NCBI GenBank assembly: GCA_002005505.1
Contig: KV908717.1
Location: forward strand, 47,641 to 93,513
DNA: 45,873 bases
Source of the DNA: Botryococcus braunii
Lineage: Eukaryota; Chlorophyta; Trebouxiophyceae
Direction of reading: 5' to 3'
Part shown: in pieces, positions 36,701 through 45,873 of the stretch
How the letters are laid out: each line of letters starts with the position of its first letter
How positions within the stretch are numbered: position 1 is the first letter of the stretch
The notes under the pieces: generated by a model
What the model was told of the DNA's origin: nothing
The model's input: only the letters and a program-made list of their open reading frames with translations
Database searches by the model: none
Translations under genes and position numbers: made by a program

Positions 36701-38953
36701 CAGGGTCCTATTCATCCTCTCCGCCACCCCATTCTGCTGAGGCGTGTAGGGCGCTGAGGACTCCATCTTAGTGCCCTGCTGAGCACAAAACTCTTTGAAT
36801 TGCTGGTTCAGGAACTCTGAACCCCTGTCAGTCCTCACACACTTCACAACCGTGCCTCGTTGGGTCTGCCAAAAACGGAGCAGGTCTATCACAGCCTTTG
36901 GGATGCAATCCTTTGACTTCACAGGCAGGGAGGCAACTTGGTGTGAACTTTCATCCACTACAGTGACCCAATATCGTTCACCTGTGATGGCAGGAGGTGA
37001 TATGGGACCCACAGTATCCACATGGACTCTATCGAGTGGGTGATGTGCAGGCCTGGAAGATACAGGGAAAGGAGGTCTGGAGTGTTTCCCTTGTATACAC
37101 GATTCACAGTGCTTGGGGCACTCAGAGCAGGGAGCAAGGGAGATATTGATTCCTGTAACCAGATCTTCCTTGGAGAACCTCTGCATGTGGCTGGCACCAG
37201 GATGACCTAACCTAGCATGCCACAGAGATCTCTCGCTACACACGTGTCCTTTCCTAAGATGAGACGCCTCAGCCATGTGATCAATATGTCTGCAGCCAAC
37301 TTGCTGCCCTCTGACAGGACTAACAAACTCCAAAAAAAACAGACCTCGTGCGCGGGTGATATCTCCACACCACCCTTCAGGTCCCTTCATGGCTGTGTAA
37401 CCACCTGCAGTGTCAGTCAGGAAAGATGCTCCATCCTGAATTGCACCAGTGACTGAAATGAGGTTGGTATGCGCAGAAGGAACACACTGCACATTGTGCA
37501 GCCAGAATACTTCGTGCCTTGCATTCACAAGGCATACAGACCCAGATGCAATGATTCCTCCCTTGGCGTCTGAGGTTGCCAAGTGCAGAGGAAGAGGCTG
37601 TCTATGCATAACTGGATTATGGAGCAATGAGAGATCATTGACTATATGCACAGAGGCACCACTATCTATTAACCAAGATGTGCTGCTAGCTCCATGCGAA
37701 GTTGGGGCAAGCACATTGAGAGAGATAAACATCGCCTCACCAGAAGGAGGGGGTGGAGGTGGTAAATGCCACCCCGGAAACGTGTGTTGACTTGTTGGAT
37801 AGTTATATGCTGAAGGAGGTCCAGGGCTGGAAGCGGATGAAGGCGGGCCACCCCGGCCAGATCCATGGTCCCACCAGGCTTGAGGAGACGACTGTGGGCC
37901 TCCCTGGCCCCAGTAAGCTGCAGGCCCAACGCTTGCCGCTTGCATGTTTTGATGCAGAGCCTGCAGCTGCCTGAGCGGTCCGCAGTCAGTCATGAAGTGG
38001 CCCTTTGCCTTGCAGAAGTGGCATGTAAGCTCCTCTCTGGGCCTTCTTGCCCTGCCAGGTCCACGCCCCCTGCCACCAAAAGTAGTTGCAGAGGGGCCAG
38101 CGGGAGGCTGTTCGTTTGCTGGTAGTGCTGCTCCAACTCCCGGTACTGCTCCCACTCCTGGTGCAGCTCCAGCGCTTGATGACGCTCCAGCTACCCCCCC
38201 AGAGGGACCAGCCACTGCTGCAGCTGCCATGGCCTGAGGTGTTCCCTCTGCAGGTGGGTCCTTGTACCCACGGCTGGCTGCGGCGCGCAGGATTCTTTGA
38301 ATCAGCTCCAATGGCGGCTTGTCGGTTGCCATAACCTCCAGGGACTCGAGCCTCAGCACAGGAGGGAGGCCCTTCACCATCAGCTCCCCAACATTGTGGT
38401 CCAAGAGGATGAACGCGTTGTTTCTGAGACTTGTAGCCAGATCCATCATTCTGTAGAGGTAGACCTTGAGTGTCTCCCCTGTCTTGATGCCCTGCTCCAT
38501 TTCCTTGTACCACTCAAGGTTGATGTCTTGGTTGCTCCCTCCAGTGTGACTGTTCTTCACCCACGCGATGAAGTCGAACGCTGCTTTGTGGCATGAGATC
38601 TGAGAATGCCAGATGACTGGAACTGACTGGATCAGCCACTGCTTGATGGCTGAGTTCTCCACCGACCCTGGCATTGGCCTCTCCAAAGCCGCTCTGACCC
38701 CCTTGGTGTTTGCGCACGCCTCCAAATTTTCATACCAAAATTCAAAATTGCGCCCTCCATCATCAAGCATGACAGTCATCTTTGGATTAGAGGTATTGGG
38801 GATGTAGGCTGCCTTGTCAATCTCCACCTTTGGTTCTGCAGTGGCTGATTGTGTCCCGGTCATAGACTGCCCTGGAGTGGCCCCACTGACTTCTCCAGGT
38901 TGAGACATTGCTGTTTCACTGCTACTTTCCTTTTCTTTGCCCCTTTTTGTCAT
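33740..38953 (-). CDS. Copia Gag-Pol polyprotein, intact
   Basis: 1737 aa in one frame. Gag-like region 40-235; CCHC knuckle 311-324 (CHFCKAKGHFMTDC); aspartic protease with DSGA at 430-433; integrase zinc region H579/H584 and C609-C619; integrase core D646, D709, E745 (35-residue D-to-E spacing) with YTPQQNGVAERMNRT; long variable linker about 870-1210; reverse transcriptase about 1225-1470 with YVDD at 1411-1414; RNase H with D1588, E1631 and D1664, then the KHVAVSFHYARE and ADIMTKPL segments usual for copia. PR-IN-RT-RH order defines Ty1/copia. All key catalytic residues are present, so it looks functional. Linker residues 1118-1210 contain repeated RERE stretches and two QHKVxxVP units from (CT)n and GTACCTTATG sequences. 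Confidence 0.96.
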   Translation of the reverse strand: MTKRGKEKESSSETAMSQPGEVSGATPGQSMTGTQSATAEPKVEIDKAAYIPNTSNPKMTVMLDDGGRNFEFWYENLEACANTKGVRAALERPMPGSVENSAIKQWLIQSVPVIWHSQISCHKAAFDFIAWVKNSHTGGSNQDINLEWYKEMEQGIKTGETLKVYLYRMMDLATSLRNNAFILLDHNVGELMVKGLPPVLRLESLEVMATDKPPLELIQRILRAAASRGYKDPPAEGTPQAMAAAAVAGPSGGVAGASSSAGAAPGVGAVPGVGAALPANEQPPAGPSATTFGGRGRGPGRARRPREELTCHFCKAKGHFMTDCGPLRQLQALHQNMQAASVGPAAYWGQGGPQSSPQAWWDHGSGRGGPPSSASSPGPPSAYNYPTSQHTFPGWHLPPPPPPSGEAMFISLNVLAPTSHGASSTSWLIDSGASVHIVNDLSLLHNPVMHRQPLPLHLATSDAKGGIIASGSVCLVNARHEVFWLHNVQCVPSAHTNLISVTGAIQDGASFLTDTAGGYTAMKGPEGWCGDITRARGLFFLEFVSPVRGQQVGCRHIDHMAEASHLRKGHVCSERSLWHARLGHPGASHMQRFSKEDLVTGINISLAPCSECPKHCESCIQGKHSRPPFPVSSRPAHHPLDRVHVDTVGPISPPAITGERYWVTVVDESSHQVASLPVKSKDCIPKAVIDLLRFWQTQRGTVVKCVRTDRGSEFLNQQFKEFCAQQGTKMESSAPYTPQQNGVAERMNRTLKERTRTLLVHAAADPSLWKEALETATLLFNVGPTSGRSLTPMELFFGVKPDVSVLRTFGCVAHVHIPSGQRSVFGPKTIPGMFTGYCPQSKAYRVYVGNGVWKESRDVSFIEHLRGAERVGLSKVQPRSVYDSRISPPLGSENLATPQAIPSAAPPTFWDEEDDHGVETLSTGAPGTSGLCAGDQSGDGTTAAHDQGNPTSLDSTVGTPEPSQHSWSVLEHMQNLARGGVETQSQVEKMQKVQEGLRMQGKSQIPLPPGTTLTREQRYVQRVARREHSDIPLHAPDPGQAIVSEPNMVGLPDMQGQVETVEAMFGADVRDESSGLDMPAVGEAGAQSQSLASHAYGVQADIVGAAQASLGSVPKCESRRERELLLPSALRKVRECKGAAHESSSQGERERLEKESDNPGSTAQSQHKVHNVPYSGNQGEREREGNSISKADSPAAPQHKVQSVPSVTLGKVHVPSNLREAQRSPQWEFWQQAMQEEMESLDTHEVMQYVERPHGQKVIPVHWIFSTKNDAHGNVTRFKARLVAQGCRQIPGIDVGEVFAPTSSYGARRAVLAVAATQNLEIHQVDIKTAFLNGELEEEVYVTQPPGFENGNTRVVCKLRKALYGLKQAPRAWHKTLSDKLSVMGYSVCKSDAGVYIRRAPDGNLSFILVYVDDLLIVARVVAEIEWGKELLKKDFTIHDLGEVNDFLGCQVLRNRVQGTISMSCTPKIDALVEKFGVADDGRGVDTPMSKDFVASSRPESSDGMSHGAGTPLPPGHRYCELIGSLLYIANTTRPDISQAVGVLSRYRMTPTTSHWNEAIRVLKYLRDTRELALTLGGKGPELEGYVDADYAGDLDHRYSTTGYVLSVYGSAVVWGSKKQSSVATSTVQAEFMAAGHIVKEANWLRGFLEEIGAAPWRVKIFCDNQGCISNLRNPLYSKFTKHVAVSFHYAREAMALGQVDILYVESARNVADIMTKPLAKPVFVGHRDSLGLRRYT

Positions 38954-39329
38954 ACTATTGTCACTTCACCAGCCAAACTTACTCATAAACTTCTGGAATG
39001 CAGCAATACCCTACAATTCCCTCCATGTCATGGAAATTTACCAGCCAGTCTTGCACAGTAGTAGCAGATATGTTCCCCTCAGAAGTTTGCGCCGGAGTCC
39101 GGCCCGACTCACTCAGTGCTTCTAGACAACGTCTATGAATGATAAAGCACAGCTAAAACTTCAATTATGAATTTCCCAGAAAGGTAAACTGTGAGTAAGA
39201 TAATGGTCCTGGTACACTCGAGTTCCCTTGCGCCGCTGCGCCATGCTCGAGCTCCTTTGTTGACGCTTACGTCTGACCCATCCGTAGACGACCTTCACTC
39301 CTGCTTTTACTTGGCTCAGCTGGAAGGGC
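38954..39329 (-). other. Copia 5' untranslated leader
   Basis: Non-coding leader between the primer-binding site and the gag-pol start. It probably carries dimerisation and packaging signals, but none can be identified by eye. Confidence 0.6.
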
Positions 39330-39343
39330 GTGGGCCCATAACC
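39330..39343 (-). promoter_or_regulatory. Copia primer-binding site, half-tRNA-iMet type
   Basis: Immediately inside the 5' LTR, the plus strand reads GTGGGCCCATAACC, identical to the anticodon arm of plant-type initiator tRNA-Met (recalled: ...GGUGGGCCCAUAACCC...). The element thus appears to prime from a tRNA cleaved in its anticodon loop, as Drosophila copia and yeast Ty5 do, not from the tRNA 3' CCA end. Confidence 0.8.
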
Positions 39344-40037
39344 TGTGAAAGGTTATGGGCAATCGGCTTTCCCTGTACAAAGCAGACAGGTCGTCAATAG
39401 ACGAAGTTACTCCAGCTACAGTCCGTACGACTGTCTGCTGAGTGCCACACACAACTGTCGGACAAGACTAGCATCTGGTGATGCCCAGCATCTTTCACAA
39501 CCAGTTCCGTTACATCATTATCTTGTACACAAGCACCGATCAAGCAATCACTAGATAAGGCTCTAGACGGCTACGTTCAAGTACATGCCTATACTCCCTG
39601 AAGTCACTGTCCCTTATCTGTTTGAGTGACTACAGGGTACACTAAGCTTGTTCACTCTCACAATAGCAACAATGATACAACACACACTGCCGCACCGTAC
39701 CTGTACAAAGCAGACAGGTCGTCAATAGACGAAGTTACTCCAGCTACAGTCCGTACGACTGTCTGCTGAGTGCCACACACAACTGTCGGACAAGACTAGC
39801 ATCTGGTGATGCCCAGCATCTTTCACAACCAGTTGGTATTCACTCCGGTGGGGCAGCCTTAAGAGTTCATCCGACAAACGTGTGATCTAGATAGGATTGT
39901 ACCTTATGTTCGAAAACGTCCAGAATCTGCCGTGTCTCAAGGTACCTTATGTTCTCAATGGACCCATATCCTAATAGTGCACACATGAAGATCACTTAAA
40001 GCACAAGGCATTCAATAATAATGTTCAGAACTCAACA
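39344..40037 (-). repeat. 5' LTR of the copia element
   Basis: Same 694-bp sequence as 33026-33719, including the internal 135-bp direct repeat. It should hold the element promoter on the minus strand; no TATA box is certain. Confidence 0.95.
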
Positions 40038-40042
40038 TAAGA

Positions 40043-40320
40043 CCGGAAAGGAAGGAAGCAAATTTGAAGGAAGGAAGGAATTAGGGAAGGGAAGGTAGGA
40101 TTGCAGGAAGAGAAGGGAAGGAAGGAAGGAAGGCAGGGTACGAATGGAAGGCACGGAGGGATAGTGGTAGGGATGGCAAGAACTAAGGGAGGGAGGAGGG
40201 GGGAGGGGAGGAAGAAAGGGTGGGAGGAGGGAGAAGGACGGAAGGGAGGAAAGAAGGAATCAAGGAAGGAATGAATGAAGCAAGGAGGCAGGAAGCATGG
40301 GAGCAAAGTAAGAAGAATGT
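40043..40320. repeat. GGAA/GGGA purine-rich tract
   Basis: Degenerate GGAAGGAA/GAAGG repeat on the plus strand, the continuation of the tract left of the copia element (about 32930-33025). No gene. Confidence 0.85.
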
Positions 40321-40460
40321 AATCCGAATGTAATTTTTAATCATGCAAATGACCAAAGTAGAGAGCAAGAGGGCATGCGCATGCCCTTTGCAATTCACGG
40401 AGTACCAGGAAAAACATGACAGTCACGAGGCCGACATGCGTTTATGCCATGTTGGACCAA

Positions 40461-40644
<184 letters not shown>

Positions 40645-40688
40645 GTGTAGTACTCAGCAATGCAAGGGAAGAGAAAGGGAATAATAAT

Positions 40689-40933
40689 TGAGACACGGAG
40701 CTCGTTACAAGTAAGATTACTCTCTGAGTCAGTAATCAATGCCCAATGCCATAGCATGGCGCCCTACTTCCCTCCATAGGCTCGGGCGAGTACCCCCCCG
40801 ATAGGAGGTACATAGGAGCCAGCTAGGAATATCCCGCCAAGAGCCGGTGGAGCACTTGTAACGGGTAACGAGTAGAATCCCCACATGTCACAGGCGGAAG
40901 CTATGACTACAGCAATACGAGGAGACCGTTACA
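40689..40933 (-). repeat. Candidate 3' LTR of the chromovirus
   Basis: On the minus strand it begins TGTAACGGTCTCC right after the polypurine tract CTTAAGGGGGGGGAGA (40949-40934) and ends GTGTCTCA. The length is 245 bp, short as in many chromoviruses. The 5' LTR lies outside the window, so the outer boundary at 40689 and any target duplication are untested. Confidence 0.55.
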
Positions 40934-41537
40934 TCTCCCCCCCCTTAAGTCGCGTCCCCCTTCGGTAACTGCCTGAAATGGGCACTAACGGAATACAAAT
41001 GGCAGTACGACTTAAGCTGTACATGTCCCATACCATGACAACCTAGCCAGGGACTTGTGAATGCGACATGTCTACACGTGCACGGCACGTTCACGTGCAC
41101 GGTGCTGTAATCAGTTAGCCACCGAGGGAAATCAGTAAGGGAACGACCCTTATTGCCATGACAAGGGGTAAGTTACTGGGGTGTACTACTCCTACACGAC
41201 CAGGGCTTCAGCCCACTTCAGTCCGGAATGTCCCATTTGGGTGATCTCCTGAAGTGCTGTGAGCCAAATAAAGATGGTGCGCTTCCATCTTGGTTCACCT
41301 TGGGAACCATATTAAGCCCCACATTTGGGCATGCGAGCGTGGATTTGATCAGGATCCACGCTGAGTCTGGGTTGTCTGTGCTGCAGAAACGACAGCGTCC
41401 CGTGATGTCCTTGGTCACGTGCCAACCCACGGTCAGTTTTTTTTTTTTTTTTTTTTTTGAGGACTCGGCAACGTTTGCCAAATCCTAGAGACACAGAGAG
41501 GGTCCCCAGTAAGGATTCCCGGATGCCCTTGGATGCC
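40934..41537 (-). other. Chromovirus 3' untranslated region
   Basis: Between the last pol codon and the 3' LTR. It contains an A-run on the minus strand (about 41438-41458), a repeated ACGTGCACGG motif at about 41078-41103 and the polypurine tract at 40934-40949. Confidence 0.5.
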
Positions 41538-42599
41538 CTACCCCTCCCAGCTATCAAGCCCGTGAGAGAGTTTGTAGGGAAACAAAAGGCTGTCACAAGT
41601 CCCCACCAAGTTGCTCTCTGGCTCCCAAGAATTATGCTCTGCGCCATATCCTTCCCATTTGATGAGGTATTTGAAAGTAGGTTTCCCTTTCCTACTCCCG
41701 GTTTTCATGTGGGCCAAGATGGCCTCAACCTCATAATTGACTTCCCCATCAATGATAAGTGGCAAGGGAGGAGGGGGGTTCCGTCCCGGAACGTACTTCC
41801 GCAAGGAAGATACATGTATAACATTGTGCCACTTCACATGGGATGGAAAGGAGAGCTTGTAGGCAACAGGGCTGATGACTTTGACAATTGAGAAAGGCCC
41901 AATCCACTTGGGTAGCAATTTTCTGCACATTGTGGATTTGAGGCCAGCGTTTCGGGTCGAAAACAACACTTTATCACCCACAGCAAAAGAAATGTCCCGT
42001 CTGCCCTTATTGTAATGTTTTTGCTGTGCCTCTTGTGCTAAAGCAATATGCTTCTTTGCGTTCTCCCAAGCGACAACTCTGTCTTGGGCGGCTTTCAACA
42101 ATATGTTTGCATCATGCAAATGAGAGGCCAGCAGGGCAGAAGTGCCAGTAGCACTAGGGGGACTTGGCAGATCGTTTGCTAATGACCCGGGGACTCGGGG
42201 ATGCCTGCCAAAATTGACAAAGAAGGGTGTCGATTTGATGCTGTGTTGGTATGCGTTATTGATTGCAAGTTGCGCTGCAGGGATAAAGGTGTCCCAGTCA
42301 GAACCCCTTGGGTTCACAAAGTGTCTTAGCATGTCTTCCACTACCCTATTCATGCGTTCGGTTTGTCCATTTGTCTGGGGATGGTAAGGTGAGGACATGC
42401 ACTCTTTGATCCCAATGGATTTACACCAGGTTTGAAACCACTGGGATGTGAAACGAGGGTCCCTATCAGAAATCAGTGTTTCGGGTACCCCAAAGATGCT
42501 GAACACAGCAGTAGAGAGGAGGCGCGCTACATCCTCTGCTGAACAGTGAAAATCACAAGGGACCAATCTACACATCTTGGTGAGACGGTCTACCACCAC
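41538..42599 (-). pseudogene. Ty3/gypsy integrase core and chromodomain
   Basis: 353-aa frame. Integrase residues D45 (LISDRDPRF) and E81 (NGQTERMNR) are 35 residues apart after YHPQTNGQ; the first catalytic Asp lies in the preceding frame (SLSFDF). A GPFSIVKVISPVAYKLSFP module and then, at about 289-331, a chromodomain (YEVEAILAHMK, KYLIKWEGYGAEHNSWEPES) mark a chromovirus; chromodomains steer integration to particular chromatin. A one-base shift near 42600 separates it from the rest of Pol, so I call it broken. The chromodomain keeps its aromatic positions (Y, W, W). Confidence 0.9.
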
Positions 42600-42617
42600 T
42601 AAAGGGCATTATGACCA

Positions 42618-44111
42618 TCATTCGTGGGTGGTAGGCAAGTGATGAAAATCAAATGATAGTGAATTCCAGGGCTTATCTGGGATTGGAAGAGGCCGGAGTA
42701 GGCCTTTTGGGCCGGCTGTGTCGGGTTTGTTGCGTTGGCAGCTGTCACAGCTGGAAATGAAACGTTTGACGTCCCCAACCATGCCTGGCCATGTAAAATG
42801 GCGCTGCAAGACTTCCAAAGTCCTCTTACTTCCCATGTGCCCATATGAAGGTGTGTCATGAAATTCTGCGATGAGCCCACACTTCACTTCAGCGTCACAG
42901 GGTACCACGATGCGTTGGTGCCCTTGCTTCACCGTCTTCCACCAAAATCCATCATGAAACTTCAATTTATCAGTTGTAGAGGTCATCAAGAACTTAGGGT
43001 CTTTCTGATAAGCCCTTTTTAGTTTGTCAAGCAGGGGTGGGCCTGGAAGTTGCAGCTCACTTGGAAAATGTATGCTGTGGGAACGGAATTTCCCCGAAAG
43101 GTGTTGGTTCAACTCATTTGGTATACTGAAGCCTAAATCACTTGAAAAAACTTCACATTCTACCGTTGTGGGGTGGGACTGAGCTTGCAGGTCGTTAGAC
43201 TGCAGGTGACTCGCACAACCGGGTACCGTTACAGGTAAGTTCGGTTTCGAATGAGAAATAGACTTATCTTGAAATAAGATGGTATTCTGAAATGGCGCGG
43301 AAGTAACCGGGCCACTCTGTTGTCCCGAAAGCGTTGCGTGATCGAGATCCGCAGCTCGGGCCTGTGCGCGAGTAAACGCCGCGAGAATGTGTTGCCTGTG
43401 CTCCGCAACAGTATTCAAAAGGTTAGAGCATCTTGACAAGGGATCAGCCACATTTGTGTGCCCAGGCTCGTACTTCCAGCTGAAGTGGAACCTTTGCAGA
43501 GTTTCATACCACCTTGCTTGCCTCCTGCTCAGAACAGGAGTGCCTTGAAAGAAAGTATTTGGATGATGATCAGTGATAATAGTAAGACCGTCACAACCTT
43601 CAAGGTAATGTCTCCAAGCTTTCAGCGCATATATGGTGGCACACAATACCTGCTCAGACACTGAATAGTTCATTTCTGCTGCAGAGAAACGCTTAGACAA
43701 GTATGCAATGGGTTTGTCATTCTGCAATAAAACTGCACCCATCCCAAATCCAGAAGCATCTGTGACGAGAGTGTAAGGGAGAGAGGGGTCAGGCGCTTGG
43801 AGAATTGGCGCTTCAGTAAGGGCCGCCTTCAGCCCTTCAAATCCCTCGTGGCATGCAATGGTCCATCTGAATACTGCATGCTTCTTGGTGAGATTGACGA
43901 GGGGAAGCGCTAGTGCAGAGAAGCCCTGCACAAATCTCCTGAAGAAATTGCAAAGCCCCAAAAATGCTCGCACTTCAGTAACATTTGAAGGGATAGGCCA
44001 ATCTTTGACAGCAGAAATTTTTGCAGGATCCGGTTTAATGCCCTCGGGCCCCACATAGTATCCTAAAAATAGGGTCCAATCTTCCATGAATGAGCACTTG
44101 GAGAGTTTCAA
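42618..44111 (-). pseudogene. Ty3/gypsy RNase H and integrase zinc region
   Basis: 497-aa frame following the reverse transcriptase. It opens with the RT thumb (LKLSKCSF, FLGYYVGPEGI), then RNase H with D118 (TDAS), E153, D181 (TDHH) and D223 (NVADPLSR), a linker, and the integrase HHCC region (HDTPSYGHMG, CDSCQRNK). It stops at 42618 within the integrase, two small shifts before the next segment. The upstream joint to the RT frame lies near 44140, where one base is missing or extra. Confidence 0.9.
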
Positions 44112-44794
44112 ATAGAAACGATTGTCTCTGAGAAGTTGAAAACAAGTTGCAGATGCTTAAGATGTTCCTCTTTGGTCTTGCTATATATCATGATGTCATC
44201 TAGATAGATGACTACAAACTTATGAAGATACTTGGCAAAAACTCTGTTCATTGCTGTTTGAAAGGTGGTTGGAGCATTAGAGAGGCCAAATGGCAACACT
44301 TTAAACTGGAATTGGCCCATATGAGTTTTAAATGATGTTTTTGGGACATCACTATCATCAATTCTCAACTGATGGTACCCACTATGGAGGTCCAAGGACG
44401 TAAAGTATTTAGCACCAGCAAGCTCATCTAAGGTTTCATCTAACCTAGGTAAGGGTGTGCTATTTTTGATGGAGGCACTGTTCAATTTGCGATAATCCAC
44501 CACCATGCGCAAAGACCCATCCTTTTTCTCAACTAACAAAACAGGGGCAGAAAAAGGGTGGGTACTGTCCTCAATCAGGCCCAGAGCTAACAGTTGAAGG
44601 ATGGTAGCCTCAATTGCAGCTTTTTCCTTTGGAGAATGGCGTGGTGTGTAGCCTGGCTTGATGGGTATGTTGGGGTCCAGATCAATCACGTGGTGGGTTC
44701 CCCTATATGGAGGTAGACCGGCAGGCAAGGACTCTGGAAACAAATCTTCATACTCCCGGAGGAGGTCAGCAATCAAAGGATTTACAGAGGACAA
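44108..44794 (-). pseudogene. Ty3/gypsy reverse transcriptase
   Basis: 228-aa frame: HVIDLDPNIPIKPGYTPRHS, VEKKDGSLRMVVDYRKLN, the catalytic Asp in SLDL (D135), LPFGLSNAPTTFQ, and YLDD at 197-200. It matches chromovirus RT. The frame shifts near 44140 (HLQLVFN then LLRDNRFYLKLSK in the next frame). Upstream a further shift separates it from the protease. Confidence 0.92.
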
Positions 44795-44891
44795 CGTTGA
44801 TGAAGATCACTAGGACCATTCAAGTTCAACGCACATAAAACTGATCCTATGCCTTGAATCGTCTCTGGAGAGTCCTCTTCAGCTTTAAATA

Positions 44892-45210
44892 CTAATTTAT
44901 CTTTGCCGACTTGCAACGGAAACAACCATCCACAAAGTCCAGCCTTGCACCCATATTTGTGAGCCAGTCTCTACCAAGATACAAGATATCTCCTGGAAGG
45001 TCTGCGACAATGCAAGAAGCTTTCAGGTTTTGTCCCTGAAGTTGGAAAACACATTCATAAATCCCATACACATTCAACTTATGTCCATCCGCAACAGAAG
45101 CTTGCAAGGTTCTGTCCGGTGTTCCCAGGCACACGCCAGCCTTGGCAGCAATATGGCTAGGCAATATGACGTAGAAGCTTGCGTATCTACTTCACATTTA
45201 TTTGTTGCCC
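44892..45210 (-). pseudogene. Ty3/gypsy aspartic protease, degenerate
   Basis: Residues such as PSHIAAKAGVCLG, YECVFQLQG and DILYLGRDWLTNMGARLDF match the flap-to-C-terminal part of gypsy proteases. The active-site motif in a neighbouring frame reads VDTQAST where DTGAST or DSGAS is expected, and a frameshift follows at once. The protease is therefore inactive as written. Confidence 0.7.
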
Positions 45211-45351
45211 TGCAATAGACCCCGGGCTGACATGTCAAAAGAGTTCGTACTTGGAGGCGAACACACGACTGAACTGCGAGTTATTCCCAACCGGAGTGAC
45301 TGCTTGGAGCAATCGACTGCATACGAAGGTCACGAGCAGTTGAATGTGGTT

Positions 45352-45873
45352 CTAAGAAGATTTATTGAGGTTGCTACTGAGGCATGTTGCAAGAGACGTC
45401 ACAACTCGAGGCCAACTGTGTTGCGTTGCCTTGCGATCTTGCGGAAAGAGCACAAGATGAGGGGAAGCTACCTTATTCTCCCTCAGATATTGAAAAGCCG
45501 TGCGACGGCGCTTATTATCGTGGCCATGGTTGCCATTGTTGGAGTTTGCTTGGTTGTTGTTCGGCGTGGTAGGTCCGTCAGCTTGCCAGTGACGATTGTG
45601 GTTGAAGCCACCACGATTTGATAAATCCCGGTGAGTCGAGCCTCCCCGAGGAGTGAAGCCTCCCCTCGTTGATGGACCATAACGAGTATGGCCATTACCT
45701 GCGTGCGTCCGTGAGTCTTTTGATGGTTTGGCTGTGCTTTCCAAACCAAAACGGGAGGTGCGTAGAGCACGCAATACATCCACGAGTTTGACAGAGGTGT
45801 AAAATCGAACTTTGCAGTCAACATGGCGCACATGCGTCCAGGTAAATAAAATGCTTACATGGTCTTGACTCAT
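45352..45873 (-). pseudogene. Probable chromovirus gag region, cut by the window edge
   Basis: 173-aa frame reaching the right edge. Rich in Arg, Gly, Asn and Ser (TRGGFTPRGGSTHRDLSNRG, then NNNQANSNNG and DNKRRR), like a nucleocapsid linker. No intact CCHC knuckle is visible. Its position before the protease supports gag. The element's 5' part and 5' LTR lie beyond the window. Confidence 0.5.

Larger units (their letters stand above)
33026..40037 (-). mobile_element. Complete Ty1/copia LTR retrotransposon, recent insertion
   Basis: 7012 bp with 694-bp LTRs (33026-33719 and 39344-40037) that look identical base for base and begin TG, end CA. A perfect 5-bp target duplication TAAGA (33021-33025 and 40038-40042) brackets it. 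On the minus strand the order is 5' LTR, primer-binding site (39343-39330), leader, a single gag-pol frame (38953-33740), a GCAAGGGGAAG polypurine tract, 3' LTR. Identical LTRs plus an intact frame imply very recent transposition. It sits in a GGAA-rich tract that resumes on the other side. Confidence 0.95.

Overview
The window looks like nuclear DNA of a eukaryote, most likely of the green lineage, probably an alga. Reasons: interrupted genes with GT-AG introns, no bacterial-style operons, long (AC)n, (AG)n and (TC)n microsatellites throughout, and plant-like Ty1/copia, Ty3/gypsy chromovirus, hAT and CACTA elements. The copia primer-binding site also matches the anticodon arm of plant-type initiator tRNA-Met over 14 nt (tRNA recalled from memory). 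A prasinophyte-type repeat-rich alga is my best guess; the species cannot be fixed from this sequence.

Layout. 1-12.6 kb: a frame-broken F-box-like gene behind a tandemly repeated start-codon segment (640-1661), a 24-bp minisatellite (1961-2487), a degenerate tail of a repeat-domain gene (2.9-3.0 kb), a hypothetical membrane glycoprotein on the minus strand (5243-6769), the 3' fragment of a non-LTR retrotransposon with a restriction-like endonuclease domain (8993-9580), and non-coding DNA with microsatellites and perfect palindromes.

12.6-26.1 kb is a three-level nest of DNA transposons. A CACTA-type element (12631-26064) sits in an (AC)n tract. It was split by a hAT element (12893-20724, 8-bp target duplication GTCAAGAG, carrying a hAT dimerisation-domain ORF). 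The hAT was split by a second CACTA-type element (14527-19956, 3-bp duplication TTG). The innermost element holds a perfect 196-bp palindrome and a tandemly duplicated, exon-like block of about 1.1 kb.

26.1-30.75 kb holds a two-coding-exon gene on the minus strand for a 379-aa protein with three copies of a roughly 93-aa domain I do not recognise; its introns are filled with (GT)n. From 30751 a second copy of the outer CACTA family begins. It has its own 771-bp insertion (30830-31600, duplication GCG), and the two copies act as each other's empty site for both insertions.

33026-40037 is a complete, apparently recent Ty1/copia element: LTRs identical by eye, TAAGA target duplication, one intact 1737-aa Gag-Pol. 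40689 to the right edge is a decayed Ty3/gypsy chromovirus on the minus strand with several frameshifts and a C-terminal chromodomain. Almost everything here is mobile or repeat DNA; the likely host genes are the membrane protein, the three-repeat protein and possibly the F-box-like gene.
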